From Mycolicibacterium gilvum (GTDB lineage Bacteria > Actinomycetota > Actinomycetes > Mycobacteriales > Mycobacteriaceae), in contig NZ_UGQM01000001.1 in assembly GCF_900454025.1 (NCBI RefSeq), positions 4,464,001-4,528,000 of the forward strand: a DNA stretch of 64,000 nt. The letters run 5' to 3'. The notes beneath the pieces were generated by a model, which was not told where the DNA came from, did not search any database, and was given only the letters and a program-made list of their open reading frames with translations. Every line of letters begins with the position of its first letter. The first letter of the stretch is position 1. Positions 1 through 9,200 of the stretch are shown piece after piece. A program made the position numbers and the translations under genes.

Positions 1-28
1 TTGCCTCTCAGTGTCGTACGAACAAGAC

Positions 29-1267
29 ATGACAGCAATTTTGTCTCACGGATCGCCCGTCCGTTTCGAGCCGGCGAACGCATCCACGTGGCGCGATCCG
101 TGGCCGATGTACCGGGCACTACGCGACCACGACCCGGTGCACCACGTCGTCCCTGCCGACCCGCAGCACGACTACTACGTGCTGTCCCGGCACGCCGACA
201 TCTGGGCGGCGGCGCGCGACCACGAGACCTTCTCGTCGGCGCAGGGACTCACCGTGAACTACGGCGAACTCGACCTGATCGGGCTCGCCGACAACCCGCC
301 CATGGTCATGCAGGACCCGCCGGGGCACACCGAGTTCCGCAAGCTCGTCGCGCGAGGGTTCACACCGCGTCAGGTCGAGGCCGTCGAACCCAAGGTTCGC
401 GAGTTCGTGGTCGAGCGCATCGAGCGCCTCCGAGCCGACGGCGGAGGCGACATCGTCGCCGAGCTGTTCAAGCCGCTGCCGTCGATGGTCGTCGCGCACT
501 ATCTCGGCGTGCCCGACGAGGACCGGGGCAAGTTCGACGGCTGGACCGACGCGATCGTCGCGGCCAACACCAGCGACGGCGGAATCGCCGGTGCGCTCGG
601 CACGCTCGGCGACGCGCTCGGCGAGATGATGGGGTACTTCACCGCGCTGATCGAGCGGCGTAGATCCGAGCCCGCGGACGACACCGTCTCGCATCTGGTC
701 GCCGCCGGCGTCGGCGCGGACGGCGACATCTCCGGCGTGCTGTCGATCCTGGCGTTCACCTTCACGATGGTCACCGGAGGCAACGACACCACCACCGGAA
801 TGCTGGGCGGCTCAGTGCAGTTGCTGCACCAGCGACCCGATCAGAGGCGCCTGCTCGCCGATAGCCCGAACCTGATCCCCGATGCGGTCGACGAGTTCCT
901 GCGCCTGACGTCCCCGGTGCAGATGCTGGGCCGCACCGTGACTCGCGACGTCACCCTCCACGACGTGACGATCCCCGAGGGCCGCCGCGTGATGTTCCTC
1001 TACGGCTCCGGCAACCGCGACGAACGCCACTTCGGCGACGACGCCGGCGAACTCGACGTCACCCGCCGTCCGCGCAACATCCTGACCTTCAGCCACGGCG
1101 CCCACCACTGCCTCGGGGCGGCGGCCGCGCGTATGCAGTCCCGGGTCGCGTTGACCGAATTACTCACCCAGATACCGAATTTCGAGGTCGACGAATCCGG
1201 GATCGTGTGGGCCGGCGGCAGTTACGTGCGGCGCCCACTGTCGGTGCCGTTCACGGTGACGTCCTGA
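29..1267 (+). CDS. cyp130: Cytochrome P450, CYP130 family
   Basis: This is a soluble bacterial P450 monooxygenase that would need ferredoxin and a reductase for electrons. The I-helix oxygen-activation motif GGNDTT is near residue 250, the K-helix ExxR is EFLR near 289-292, and the heme-ligand loop is FSHGAHHCLG with the cysteine near residue 361. Length (412 aa) and sequence resemble M. tuberculosis CYP130 (Rv1256c) as I recall it, including the next gene being a TetR regulator. I chose ATG at 29 because MTAILSH aligns with the remembered CYP130 N-terminus; an in-frame GTG at 11 is the alternative. Its stop overlaps the TetR start (TGATG), so the two are probably co-transcribed. The physiological substrate is not known to me. 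Confidence 0.9.
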   Translation: MTAILSHGSPVRFEPANASTWRDPWPMYRALRDHDPVHHVVPADPQHDYYVLSRHADIWAAARDHETFSSAQGLTVNYGELDLIGLADNPPMVMQDPPGHTEFRKLVARGFTPRQVEAVEPKVREFVVERIERLRADGGGDIVAELFKPLPSMVVAHYLGVPDEDRGKFDGWTDAIVAANTSDGGIAGALGTLGDALGEMMGYFTALIERRRSEPADDTVSHLVAAGVGADGDISGVLSILAFTFTMVTGGNDTTTGMLGGSVQLLHQRPDQRRLLADSPNLIPDAVDEFLRLTSPVQMLGRTVTRDVTLHDVTIPEGRRVMFLYGSGNRDERHFGDDAGELDVTRRPRNILTFSHGAHHCLGAAAARMQSRVALTELLTQIPNFEVDESGIVWAGGSYVRRPLSVPFTVTS

Positions 1268-1887
1268 TGGCCGGCGACTGGCTGGCCGCCCGCCGCACCG
1301 AGGTGGCCGCCGACCGTATCCTCGACGCCGCGGGCGAACTGTTCGCCGCACAGTCGGCGGCAACCGTCGGCATGCACGAGATCGCCGCTGCCGCAGGCTG
1401 CTCGCGGGCCACCCTGTACCGGTACTTCGAGAACCGGGAAGCCCTCTACACCGCCTACGTGCACCGCGAGAGCTACCGCCTGTACCGCGAGATGACCGAA
1501 CAGATCATGTCGTTCGACGATCCGCGGGAGCGGTTGATCGAGGGCATGCTGTCGTCGCTGCGCAACGTGCGCGAAAGCCCCGCTCTGTCTTCGTGGTTCG
1601 CGACCACGCAGCGTCCGATCGGCGCCGAGATGGCCGAGCAGTCCGAGGTCATCAAGGCGCTGACCGAGGCGTTCGTGATCTCGCTCGGGCCGGACGACGC
1701 CGACGCGAGGGCGAGCGGAGCGACGGGAGAGGGATCTGTCGCGCACCGGTCACGCTGGCTGGTGCGGGTGATGACGTCGTTGATGCTCTTTCCCGGTCAT
1801 GACGAGGCCGACGAGCGCGCGATGCTCGAAGAGTTCGTGGTGCCGATCGTGCTGCCCAGACGGCAGGCCGATCAGGCCACCCAGTAG
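1267..1887 (+). CDS. TetR-family transcriptional regulator beside cyp130
   Basis: This 206-aa protein has an N-terminal TetR helix-turn-helix at about residues 20-60, with the recognition-helix signature AGCSRATLYRYFENREAL. A variable ligand-binding, dimerisation region follows. The ATG overlaps the cyp130 stop by one base (TGATG), indicating translational coupling. The position matches Rv1255c next to cyp130 in M. tuberculosis. It probably controls its own operon and responds to a CYP130 substrate, but that is inference. Its 3' end overlaps the convergent siderophore-interacting protein gene by 16 bases. Confidence 0.85.
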   Translation: MAGDWLAARRTEVAADRILDAAGELFAAQSAATVGMHEIAAAAGCSRATLYRYFENREALYTAYVHRESYRLYREMTEQIMSFDDPRERLIEGMLSSLRNVRESPALSSWFATTQRPIGAEMAEQSEVIKALTEAFVISLGPDDADARASGATGEGSVAHRSRWLVRVMTSLMLFPGHDEADERAMLEEFVVPIVLPRRQADQATQ

Positions 1888-2588
1888 CCCTGCGCCTTGA
1901 GGGATTTGCGCGGGATCCGGTAGTCCTCACGCAGGAGTCTGGCCACCGCGCGGGTGGTGCGGTTGTCGCAGGCGACCCATCCGAAGTGCTCCGACGCGTC
2001 GAACGCGGCGGCGCCCACCGCGGCCACCAGCGCATCGCCTGCGTCGGCGCGGTCCACCCAGGTGACATCGGCGCGCCGGCGCACCGGAAGCTGCCGGTCG
2101 TCGTCGTGCGCGGCTTCGAGGAAGATGCGCGCCGGCGCATCGCCGATAGCATCCAGTAGCGAGTTGATCGCCGGCAGCGACGCGGCGTCGCCGACGATCA
2201 CGTAACCGGCCGGCCGCGGATCCGGCAGCGCGAAATTGCTGCCGAGCACCGTCGCCTCGATGGTGTCCCCAGGCTGCGCCCGCTCGGCCCAGTTCGAGGC
2301 GACGCCGTCATGCAGGGCGAACTCGATGTCGACGGTGTCATTGACCGGGTCTGGGTTGACCAGTGTGTACCCGCGTTGGTGCAGCTTGCCGCCGTCGGAG
2401 AACCACAGCCGGACCCATTGGGTGGGATGCAGCGCCCGGTCGGCCAGCAGCCCGCCCGCTTCGAAACTCACCCGCAGATAGTGCGGCGTGACCTCCGTAC
2501 GGCCGGTGACCGTCAGCTCGTAGTCGCCCGCCCGCAGCAGCTTGAGCACCGCGCCGGCGAACCCGCGCGACAACTTGGTGTCCGACAT
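1872..2588 (-). CDS. Siderophore-interacting protein, FAD-dependent ferric reductase family
   Basis: The 238-aa product belongs to the SIP/ViuB flavoprotein family, which uses NAD(P)H and FAD to reduce ferric siderophores in the cytoplasm and release iron. The N-terminal FAD-binding half carries RGYTLVNPDP (the RxYT flavin motif), followed by an SIP C-terminal domain with GDAASLPAIN and the characteristic terminal KAQGYW. I chose ATG at 2588 because AGGGG lies about 10 bases upstream; an in-frame GTG at 2606 is possible. A 19-bp IdeR-type box at 2613-2631 precedes it, so iron-dependent repression is expected. I do not recall a counterpart between Rv1255c and Rv1254 in M. tuberculosis, so this looks like an inserted gene. 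Confidence 0.87.
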   Translation of the reverse strand: MSDTKLSRGFAGAVLKLLRAGDYELTVTGRTEVTPHYLRVSFEAGGLLADRALHPTQWVRLWFSDGGKLHQRGYTLVNPDPVNDTVDIEFALHDGVASNWAERAQPGDTIEATVLGSNFALPDPRPAGYVIVGDAASLPAINSLLDAIGDAPARIFLEAAHDDDRQLPVRRRADVTWVDRADAGDALVAAVGAAAFDASEHFGWVACDNRTTRAVARLLREDYRIPRKSLKAQGYWVA

Positions 2589-2612
2589 GGACTCATCACC
2601 CCTCACGATTAC

Positions 2613-2631
2613 TTAGGCCAAGATAACCTAA
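2613..2631 (-). promoter_or_regulatory. IdeR/DtxR iron box
   Basis: TTAGGCCAAGATAACCTAA (plus strand) matches the mycobacterial IdeR consensus TTAGGTTAGGCTAACCTAA at 15 of 19 positions, including both TTAGG/CCTAA arms. It ends 25 bases upstream of the ATG of the siderophore-interacting protein gene. On the coding strand it contains a TATCTT -10-like hexamer, so bound IdeR would block RNA polymerase. Confidence 0.8.
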
Positions 2632-2656
2632 CTCGGCCGGAGGGTGGTGGGCCCTG

Positions 2657-3847
2657 TCAGGTGCGGACGCGGGTGAACCGGTGCAGGACCCAGGCCAGCG
2701 GAATGGTCACCACGAGGGTGCCGAAGAACAACGCCCACACCGACCCGGTGTAGATCGGATAGCGGACGATCTCGACCATCACAAGTTCCATCGTCACCAG
2801 ATGAATCAGGAAGATCTCGTACGAGATCTCCCCGAGAAACACCATCGGCCTGCTCGACAACATGCGCGCATACAGTCCGGACTCCCGGCCGTCGGCACCC
2901 GGGCGCCCGCCCAGCGCCAGCGGCGCCACCACCAGCGTCGCGATCACGGCGTAGAACGCGGTCTTGACCAGTGCCTCGCGCAACTCCGCCGGCGACGTCG
3001 TCGGCTCACCCGCGATCGGCGTCGAGACGATGACATAACTCACGACGGCCAGTGGTACACAAGCCAGCGCATAGGCCCGAAACCCGGTGGGCTGCAGAGC
3101 CGCCAGCATCATGCCGCCGATGAACCACACCAGATAACCGGGCAGCCACAGTTTCGCGCCGTCGGGCAGGAAGTCGGTGGAATGCACCAGCCACAGCCAC
3201 GCCGGCGACACCGCCGCCAGCGCCGTCAGCCCCGCCATCAGGAGCGCCGGCCGCCACCGTCGTCGGCAGAGCACCACCAGCAGCAGATAGGCCAACGCCG
3301 GGAGCACCACGTAGAAGGCGACCTCCACCGCGAGGCTCCACATCTGCGTGAGCCCCTGGTGAAGAAACGAAAACAGGTAGTCGTCGGTGTAGATCTGGGT
3401 GAGCGTGAGGTTGCGGAACAAGCCCTCCCAGGTGTGTCCGGGATTCGGGCCGGCCGTGCGGAAGTGGTACACCAGGTACGCGGCGATCACCGTCACCGCA
3501 TAGGCCGGCATGATGCGGCGCACCCGGTGCCAGGCGTAGCGGCCGACCGACGGCGGCGCGATTCCGGCCGCGGCCGCCCGGACCCACGGCAGGAACAGCA
3601 GGAACCCCGACAGCACGAAGAAGATCGGCACGCCGATCTCCATCCGCGAATACACCAGGCCCACATAGCCTTGCGGATACTTGCCCGTCGTATACGCGGC
3701 GTGGGTCAGCACCACCAGCAGCGCCGCGACGGCCCGGATCCCGGTCAGCGACGCGACCCGCCCGGTGCTCACCGATTCCAGACCACCGGCGACGTCGTCG
3801 TCGACGGCCCGCGTCGACCGGCGGCCCGCCCGATGGGGCGAGGTCAC
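2657..3847 (-). CDS. Acyltransferase 3 family membrane protein
   Basis: This 396-aa integral membrane O-acyltransferase (OafA/YrhL type) begins with the family signature SLTGIRAVAALLVVLTHAAY, containing the catalytic-type histidine. GVPIFFVLSGFLLFLPWVRA and RYAWHRVRRIMPAY follow, then about ten hydrophobic segments in total. Such proteins acetylate or acylate cell-wall sugars or lipids. It starts with GTG overlapping the deaD stop (GTGA), so it is downstream of and coupled to deaD. This matches the deaD (Rv1253) and Rv1254 neighbourhood. The acceptor substrate cannot be told from the sequence. Confidence 0.85.
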   Translation of the reverse strand: MTSPHRAGRRSTRAVDDDVAGGLESVSTGRVASLTGIRAVAALLVVLTHAAYTTGKYPQGYVGLVYSRMEIGVPIFFVLSGFLLFLPWVRAAAAGIAPPSVGRYAWHRVRRIMPAYAVTVIAAYLVYHFRTAGPNPGHTWEGLFRNLTLTQIYTDDYLFSFLHQGLTQMWSLAVEVAFYVVLPALAYLLLVVLCRRRWRPALLMAGLTALAAVSPAWLWLVHSTDFLPDGAKLWLPGYLVWFIGGMMLAALQPTGFRAYALACVPLAVVSYVIVSTPIAGEPTTSPAELREALVKTAFYAVIATLVVAPLALGGRPGADGRESGLYARMLSSRPMVFLGEISYEIFLIHLVTMELVMVEIVRYPIYTGSVWALFFGTLVVTIPLAWVLHRFTRVRT

Positions 3848-5529
3848 TGCGTCGGGGGCTTGCCCCGATGCGGCTTCGGCCCGCGCTCGGGCTGGAGCTG
3901 GATCAGCTGCCCCTGAATCTTGGTGTTCTGCAACGCCTTCAACGTCTTACCGGGCAACTTCGCCGGTAGCTCCACCAGCGAGTGGTCCATCTTGATCGTG
4001 ATGTGCCCGAAGTCGCTGCGGTGCAGCCCGCCCTCGTTGGCGATGGCACCGACGATCGCGCCGGGCGCCACCTTGTGCCGCTTGCCGACCGCGATGCGGT
4101 ACGTCGCCAGATCGCTGCGGCGCTCCCGCGGCTTGCGCGGCGCGTCACTTCGATCTCCGCGGTCCGGACGCTCGCGGCGCTTCTCGGGCGGCGGCTCGGT
4201 CATCAGGAACTCTTCACCGTTGCGGCTCTGCAGTGCCAGCGCCGCGGCGATGTCGGCCATCGGCACGTCATGGTCGCGTTCGTAACCCTCGACCAGCGCG
4301 CGGAACAGGTCGATGCCGGGCTTGTCCAGCGCATCGGTGATCGAGTCGCGGAACTTCGCGACCCGCTTCTCGTTGACGTCGTCGACCGACGGCAGCTCGG
4401 ACTCCACCAGCTTCTGCCGGGTGACGCGCTCGATCGCGCCGAGGAGGTGACGCTCGCGCGGCGTCACGAACAGCAGCGCGGTGCCCGATCGGCCCGCTCG
4501 TCCGGTGCGGCCGATGCGGTGGACGTAGGACTCCGGATCGTGCGGGATGTCGAAGTTCACCACGTGGCTGATGCGTTCGACGTCCAGGCCGCGCGCCGCG
4601 ACGTCGGTCGCGACCAGAATGTCGATGGTGCCGTCTTTGAGCTGGGTGATGGTGCGCTCGCGGACCGCCTGCGGAATGTCGCCGTTGATCGCCGAGGCGG
4701 CGAATCCGCGAGCCCGCAGCTTCTCGGCGACCTCCTCGGTGGCCTGCTTGGTGCGGACGAACACGATCATCGCGTCGCCCTGCTCCGTTTCGAGCAGCCT
4801 GGTCAGCGCATCCATCTTGCGCGGATACGACACCAGGAAATAGCGCTGCGTGATGTTCTCGGCGGTCTGGGTCTTGGACTTGACCGTCACCTCGACCGGA
4901 TCGTGCAGATATTTGGCGGTGATCTTCTTGATCGCCGGCGGCATGGTCGCGGAGAACAGCGCGACCTGCTTGTACTCCGGGGTGTCGGCCAGGATGCGCT
5001 CGACGTCCTCGGCGAAGCCCATCTGCAGCATCTCGTCGGCCTCGTCGAGCACCAGATAGTCCAGGTGCGAGAGGTCCAGGCTGCCCTTCTCCAGGTGGTC
5101 GATCACGCGGCCGGGGGTGCCGACCACGACCTGCGCGCCGCGCTTGAGCCCGGCCAGCTGCGGCACATAGGACGAACCGCCGTAGATCGGCAGCACATTG
5201 ACCCGCAGTTGGGCGCCGTAACGGCCGAAAGCCTCGGCGACCTGCAGCGCGAGCTCACGCGTCGGCGCCAGCACCAGGGCCTGGGTGTTGCGGCTCTCGG
5301 TGTCGATCTTCGACAGGATCGGGATCGCGAACGCCGCGGTCTTACCGGTACCGGTCTGCGCCAGCCCGACGACGTCGGACCCTTCCAGCATCGCCGGAAT
5401 GGTCGCAGCCTGGATCGGTGAAGGTGATTCGTAACCGACGTCGGCGACAGCCTTCAGCACCGCAGGGTGAATCTGCAGGTCAGCAAAAGTCAGGTCAGCG
5501 GGGTCGGGCTCCGCATTTGAGGACGTCAT
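3844..5529 (-). CDS. deaD: DEAD-box ATP-dependent RNA helicase DeaD
   Basis: The 561-aa protein has the full DEAD-box set: AQTGTGKT at residues 57-64, PTRELALQ, TPGRVIDHL, DEAD at 162-165, SAT at 193-195, and in the second RecA domain ATDVAARGLD and HRIGRTGRAGRSG. A basic linker precedes a C-terminal DbpA-type RNA-binding domain (about residues 470-545). It is expected to unwind structured RNA during ribosome assembly, RNA turnover and cold stress. A TAGACT hexamer lies 9 bases upstream of the ATG on the coding strand, suggesting a very short leader. The acyltransferase gene overlaps its 3' end. Confidence 0.93.
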   Translation of the reverse strand: MTSSNAEPDPADLTFADLQIHPAVLKAVADVGYESPSPIQAATIPAMLEGSDVVGLAQTGTGKTAAFAIPILSKIDTESRNTQALVLAPTRELALQVAEAFGRYGAQLRVNVLPIYGGSSYVPQLAGLKRGAQVVVGTPGRVIDHLEKGSLDLSHLDYLVLDEADEMLQMGFAEDVERILADTPEYKQVALFSATMPPAIKKITAKYLHDPVEVTVKSKTQTAENITQRYFLVSYPRKMDALTRLLETEQGDAMIVFVRTKQATEEVAEKLRARGFAASAINGDIPQAVRERTITQLKDGTIDILVATDVAARGLDVERISHVVNFDIPHDPESYVHRIGRTGRAGRSGTALLFVTPRERHLLGAIERVTRQKLVESELPSVDDVNEKRVAKFRDSITDALDKPGIDLFRALVEGYERDHDVPMADIAAALALQSRNGEEFLMTEPPPEKRRERPDRGDRSDAPRKPRERRSDLATYRIAVGKRHKVAPGAIVGAIANEGGLHRSDFGHITIKMDHSLVELPAKLPGKTLKALQNTKIQGQLIQLQPERGPKPHRGKPPTQ

Positions 5530-5602
5530 CGTCGTAGAAGTCTAGTGGCTGTTTACGCCACATCCCGCCGTCGGGCCGAATGCATAGCCGCCCGGCGGCG
5601 GT

Positions 5603-6205
5603 GTGGCTGGGTGCGCGGCGCCGCCGGTGACGGTACGGTGCCCAACTGTGCATTGGCCGGCGACTGTTCTGTCCGTCGCGGCGGCGCTGACCGTCGCGGC
5701 GTGCAGTCCCGGCGACTCGACCGTCTCCAAGACCCCGGAGCAGACGGCCACCGCGCCCGCCCCGCCGGCAGCGTCGGCCCCGCCGCAGTCCACCGGCCCG
5801 CTGCCCGGACCCGCTCCCGCCGACGATCCGTGCGCGATCGACCTGGCTGCCCCCGCGATCGCCCAGGCGGTGTCCGAACTGCCCCGCGACCCCCGCAGCG
5901 GTCAGGGTTGGAGCCCCGAACCGCTGGCCGGCAACTACAGCGAGTGCGCGCAGCTGTCCGCGGTGATCATCAAGGCCAACACGAACCAGGCCAACCCGAA
6001 CACCCGCGCGGTGCTGTTCCACCAGGGCAAGTTCATCCCGACCGGCGTCCCCGACACCTATGGCTTCAACGACCTCGACACCGCGCAGACCACCGGGGAC
6101 ACCGTCGCGCTGAAGTATTCGAGCGACATGCCCGGGCTCGACAGCGTGGTGAGGTTCCGCTGGAACGGCAGTGGCGTCGAGCTGATCGGCAACGCGCCCG
6201 GCTAG
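5603..6205 (+). CDS. lprE: Lipoprotein LprE
   Basis: This exported lipoprotein has a signal peptide ending in the lipobox LTVAAC, followed by a Pro/Ala/Thr-rich spacer. The globular part includes DPCAIDL, SELPRDPRSG, LAGNYSECAQL and FRWNGSGVELIGN. Sequence and location beside deaD match M. tuberculosis LprE (Rv1252c). The start is uncertain. GTG at 5603 gives an N-terminus with an arginine before the hydrophobic core and a length like LprE. GTG at 5648 lies 8 bases after a TACGGT hexamer and would suit a leaderless transcript, but leaves a signal peptide without a positive charge. Molecular function is not established from sequence. Confidence 0.85.
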   Translation: MAGCAAPPVTVRCPTVHWPATVLSVAAALTVAACSPGDSTVSKTPEQTATAPAPPAASAPPQSTGPLPGPAPADDPCAIDLAAPAIAQAVSELPRDPRSGQGWSPEPLAGNYSECAQLSAVIIKANTNQANPNTRAVLFHQGKFIPTGVPDTYGFNDLDTAQTTGDTVALKYSSDMPGLDSVVRFRWNGSGVELIGNAPG

Positions 6206-6239
6206 ATTCTCGCGCCGGTGGGGTGTCGGCGGCCTCACC

Positions 6240-6245
6240 TACAGT
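6240..6245 (+). promoter_or_regulatory. -10 box of the nuclease-helicase gene (leaderless type)
   Basis: TACAGT fits the mycobacterial TAnnnT -10 hexamer and ends 6 bases before the GTG at 6252. Transcription would therefore start at or next to the start codon. Confidence 0.4.
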
Positions 6246-6251
6246 GGCTGC

Positions 6252-9200
6252 GTGTTCGTCGCCACCGACGCCGGCGTTGACCGCGTCATCTTCAGCGCCT
6301 CCGATCTCGCCGCCGCCGCGCGCTGCGAGTACGCGCTGCTGCGTTCGTTCGACGACCGGCTGGGACGCGGCCCGGCGGTCTCCGGCGCCGACGAACTATT
6401 GGCCCGCACCGCGACGCTCGGTGACGAACACGAGAAACGGCACCTCGACGAGCTCGCGCTGAGCACCGAGGTGACCGTGATCGGCCGTCCGGCCTACACC
6501 GTCGCGGGGCTGACGGACGCGGCCGGACAGACGCTGCGCGCCGTCGAGTGCCGCTCTCCGGTCATCTACCAGGCCGCGATGTTCGACGGGCGCTTCGCCG
6601 GGTTCGCCGACTTCCTGATCCTCGAAGACGGTCCCGACGGGCAGCGCTACCGGCTGCGCGACACCAAGCTGGCCCGCTCGGTCAAGGTCGAGGCCTTGTT
6701 GCAGATGGCGGCCTACGTCGAAACACTCACCGCCGCAGGCGTTCCCGTCGCACCCGAGATCGACCTCGTGCTCGGCGACGGCACCGCGGCCAGCTACCAC
6801 GTCGACGAGTTGCTTCCGGTGTACCGGCCGCGACGCGACGCGCTGCAACGCCTGCTCGACGATCACCTCGCCGGCGGCAGGCCGGTGCGGTGGGAGGACG
6901 AGCACATCCGCGCGTGCTTCCGGTGCGCCGAATGTGAGACGCAGGTCCGCGCCCGCGACGACCTGCTGCTGGTGGCGGGCATGCGGGTCAGCGCACGGGC
7001 CCGGCTCATCGACGCCGGTATCACCACCGTGCACGACCTGGCCGCCCACCGGGGACCCGTGGCCGAGCTGTCGACCAGGACCGTCACCGCGCTGACCGCG
7101 CAGGCCCGACTGCAGATCGCCGACCGGGTCATCGAGAACGGCGCCGAGAAGCCGCCCTACGAGATCGTCGACGCGCAGCCGCTGATGGTCCTGCCCGACG
7201 CCGACAGAGGCGACCTGTTCTTCGACTTCGAGGGTGATCCGCTGTGGACCACCGACGGCCGGGACTGGGGTCTGGAATACCTGTGGGGAGTGCTCACCGT
7301 CGGTGGCGACTTCCAGCCCTTCTGGGCGCACGACCGCACCGAGGAACGCCAGGCGCTGCAGGATTTCCTGAAGTTCGTGCGCAAGCGGCGCAACCGCTAC
7401 CCCGGCATGCACATCTACCACTACGCCGCGTACGAGAAGAGCACACTGCTGCGGCTGGCCGGCCGCTACGGCGTCGGTGAACACGAGGTCGACGAGCTGC
7501 TCCGCGACGGAGCGCTGGTCGACCTGTATCCCTTGGTGCGCAAGAGCATCCGGGTCGGCACCGAGAACTACAGCATCAAGTCCCTCGAGCCGCTCTACAT
7601 GGGTAACGAGCTGCGCGACGGTGACGTCACCACGGCGACCGCATCGATCACCGAATACGCGCACTACTGCGAACTGCGCGACGACGGCAACGCCGAGGAA
7701 GCCGCGTCCGTGCTCAAGGCGATCGAGGACTACAACCACTACGACTGCCGCTCGACGCGCAGGCTGCGCGACTGGCTGATGAACCGCGCGATCGAGTGTG
7801 GGGTGCCGCCCCGGGGCCCGGTCCGCCCCTCTCCCGGCAGCGACAGGCCCCGGGCCGAGGTCGACGCCGTCGAGCGCACGCTCCTCAAGTTCGCCGGGGA
7901 CGGCATCGAGGCGCGCACCCCCGAGCAACGCGCAGCCGCGATGATGGCTGCGGCCAAGGGTTTTCACAAGCGGGAGGACAAACCGTTCTGGTGGGGCCAC
8001 TTCGACCGGGTGAACAACCCGGTCGAGGAATGGGCCGACGACAGCGACGTGTTCATCGCCGACCGCCACGAGATCGTCGAGGACTGGCACACACCGCCCC
8101 GAGCCCGCAAACCGCAGCGCCATGTCCGGCTGTTCGGCGAGATCGCCAACGGCGGGCTGGCCACCGATATGTACGCGCTCTACGACCCGCCGACGCCGGA
8201 AGGCCTGTCCGACGATCCGGACCGGCGGGGTTTCGCGTCGGTGACCGTCGCCGACTGCGACAACCCGGAGGCGCCCACCGAGGTCGTCATCGTCGAACGC
8301 CGGCCCACCGGCGGTGACGTCTACACGCAGGTGCCGTTCGCGCTGACCCCGGGTGCGCCGATCAGCACCGCACTGCTGCAGAACGCCGTCGCCGACACGG
8401 CCGCGCTGATCGCGGCGGGACTGCCGAACCTGCCCGCCGACGCGCTGACCGACATCTTCCTGCGTCGCCCACCCCGCACCCGCAGCGGAAATCCTCTGCC
8501 GCGCAGCGGCGATACGGTCGCCGACCTCACCGCCGCGCTGCTGGATCTCGACTCCTCCTACCTCGCTGTGCACGGTCCGCCCGGCACCGGCAAGACCTAC
8601 ACGTCGGGTAAGGTCATCGCGGCCCTGCTCACCGAGCACCAGTGGAAGATCGGTGTCGTCGCGCAGTCGCACGCGGTGGTGGAGAACCTGTTCGGCGACA
8701 TCATGCGCGCGGGCGTGGACGGTGCGCGGGTCGGCAAGAAGCGTCACACCGTCAGCACCGGCTGGACCGAACTCGGGCGCGACGACTACGTGGACTTCCT
8801 GTGTCAGGGCGGATGCGTGGTCGGCGGGACGGCGTGGGACTTCGCCAACGCCACCAAGTTCGAGCGCGAGTGTCTCGACCTGCTGGTCATCGAGGAGGCC
8901 GGCCAGTTCAGCCTCGCCAACACCGTCGCGGTGGCCCGCGCGGCACGGAATCTGATGCTGCTGGGCGATCCTCAGCAGTTGCCCCAGGTCAGCCAGGGCA
9001 CCCACCCGGAACCGGTCGACGGCTCCGCACTCGGCTGGCTCGTCGACGGCCACGCCACGTTGCCGCCCGAACGCGGCTACTTCCTCGACCGGTCCTTCCG
9101 CATGCACCCGGACGTATGCCGCGCGGTGTCGCGGTTGTCCTACGACGGTCGGCTGCTGTCCTACGAAACCGTCACCGCTGCACGGCGTCTCGACGGCGTC

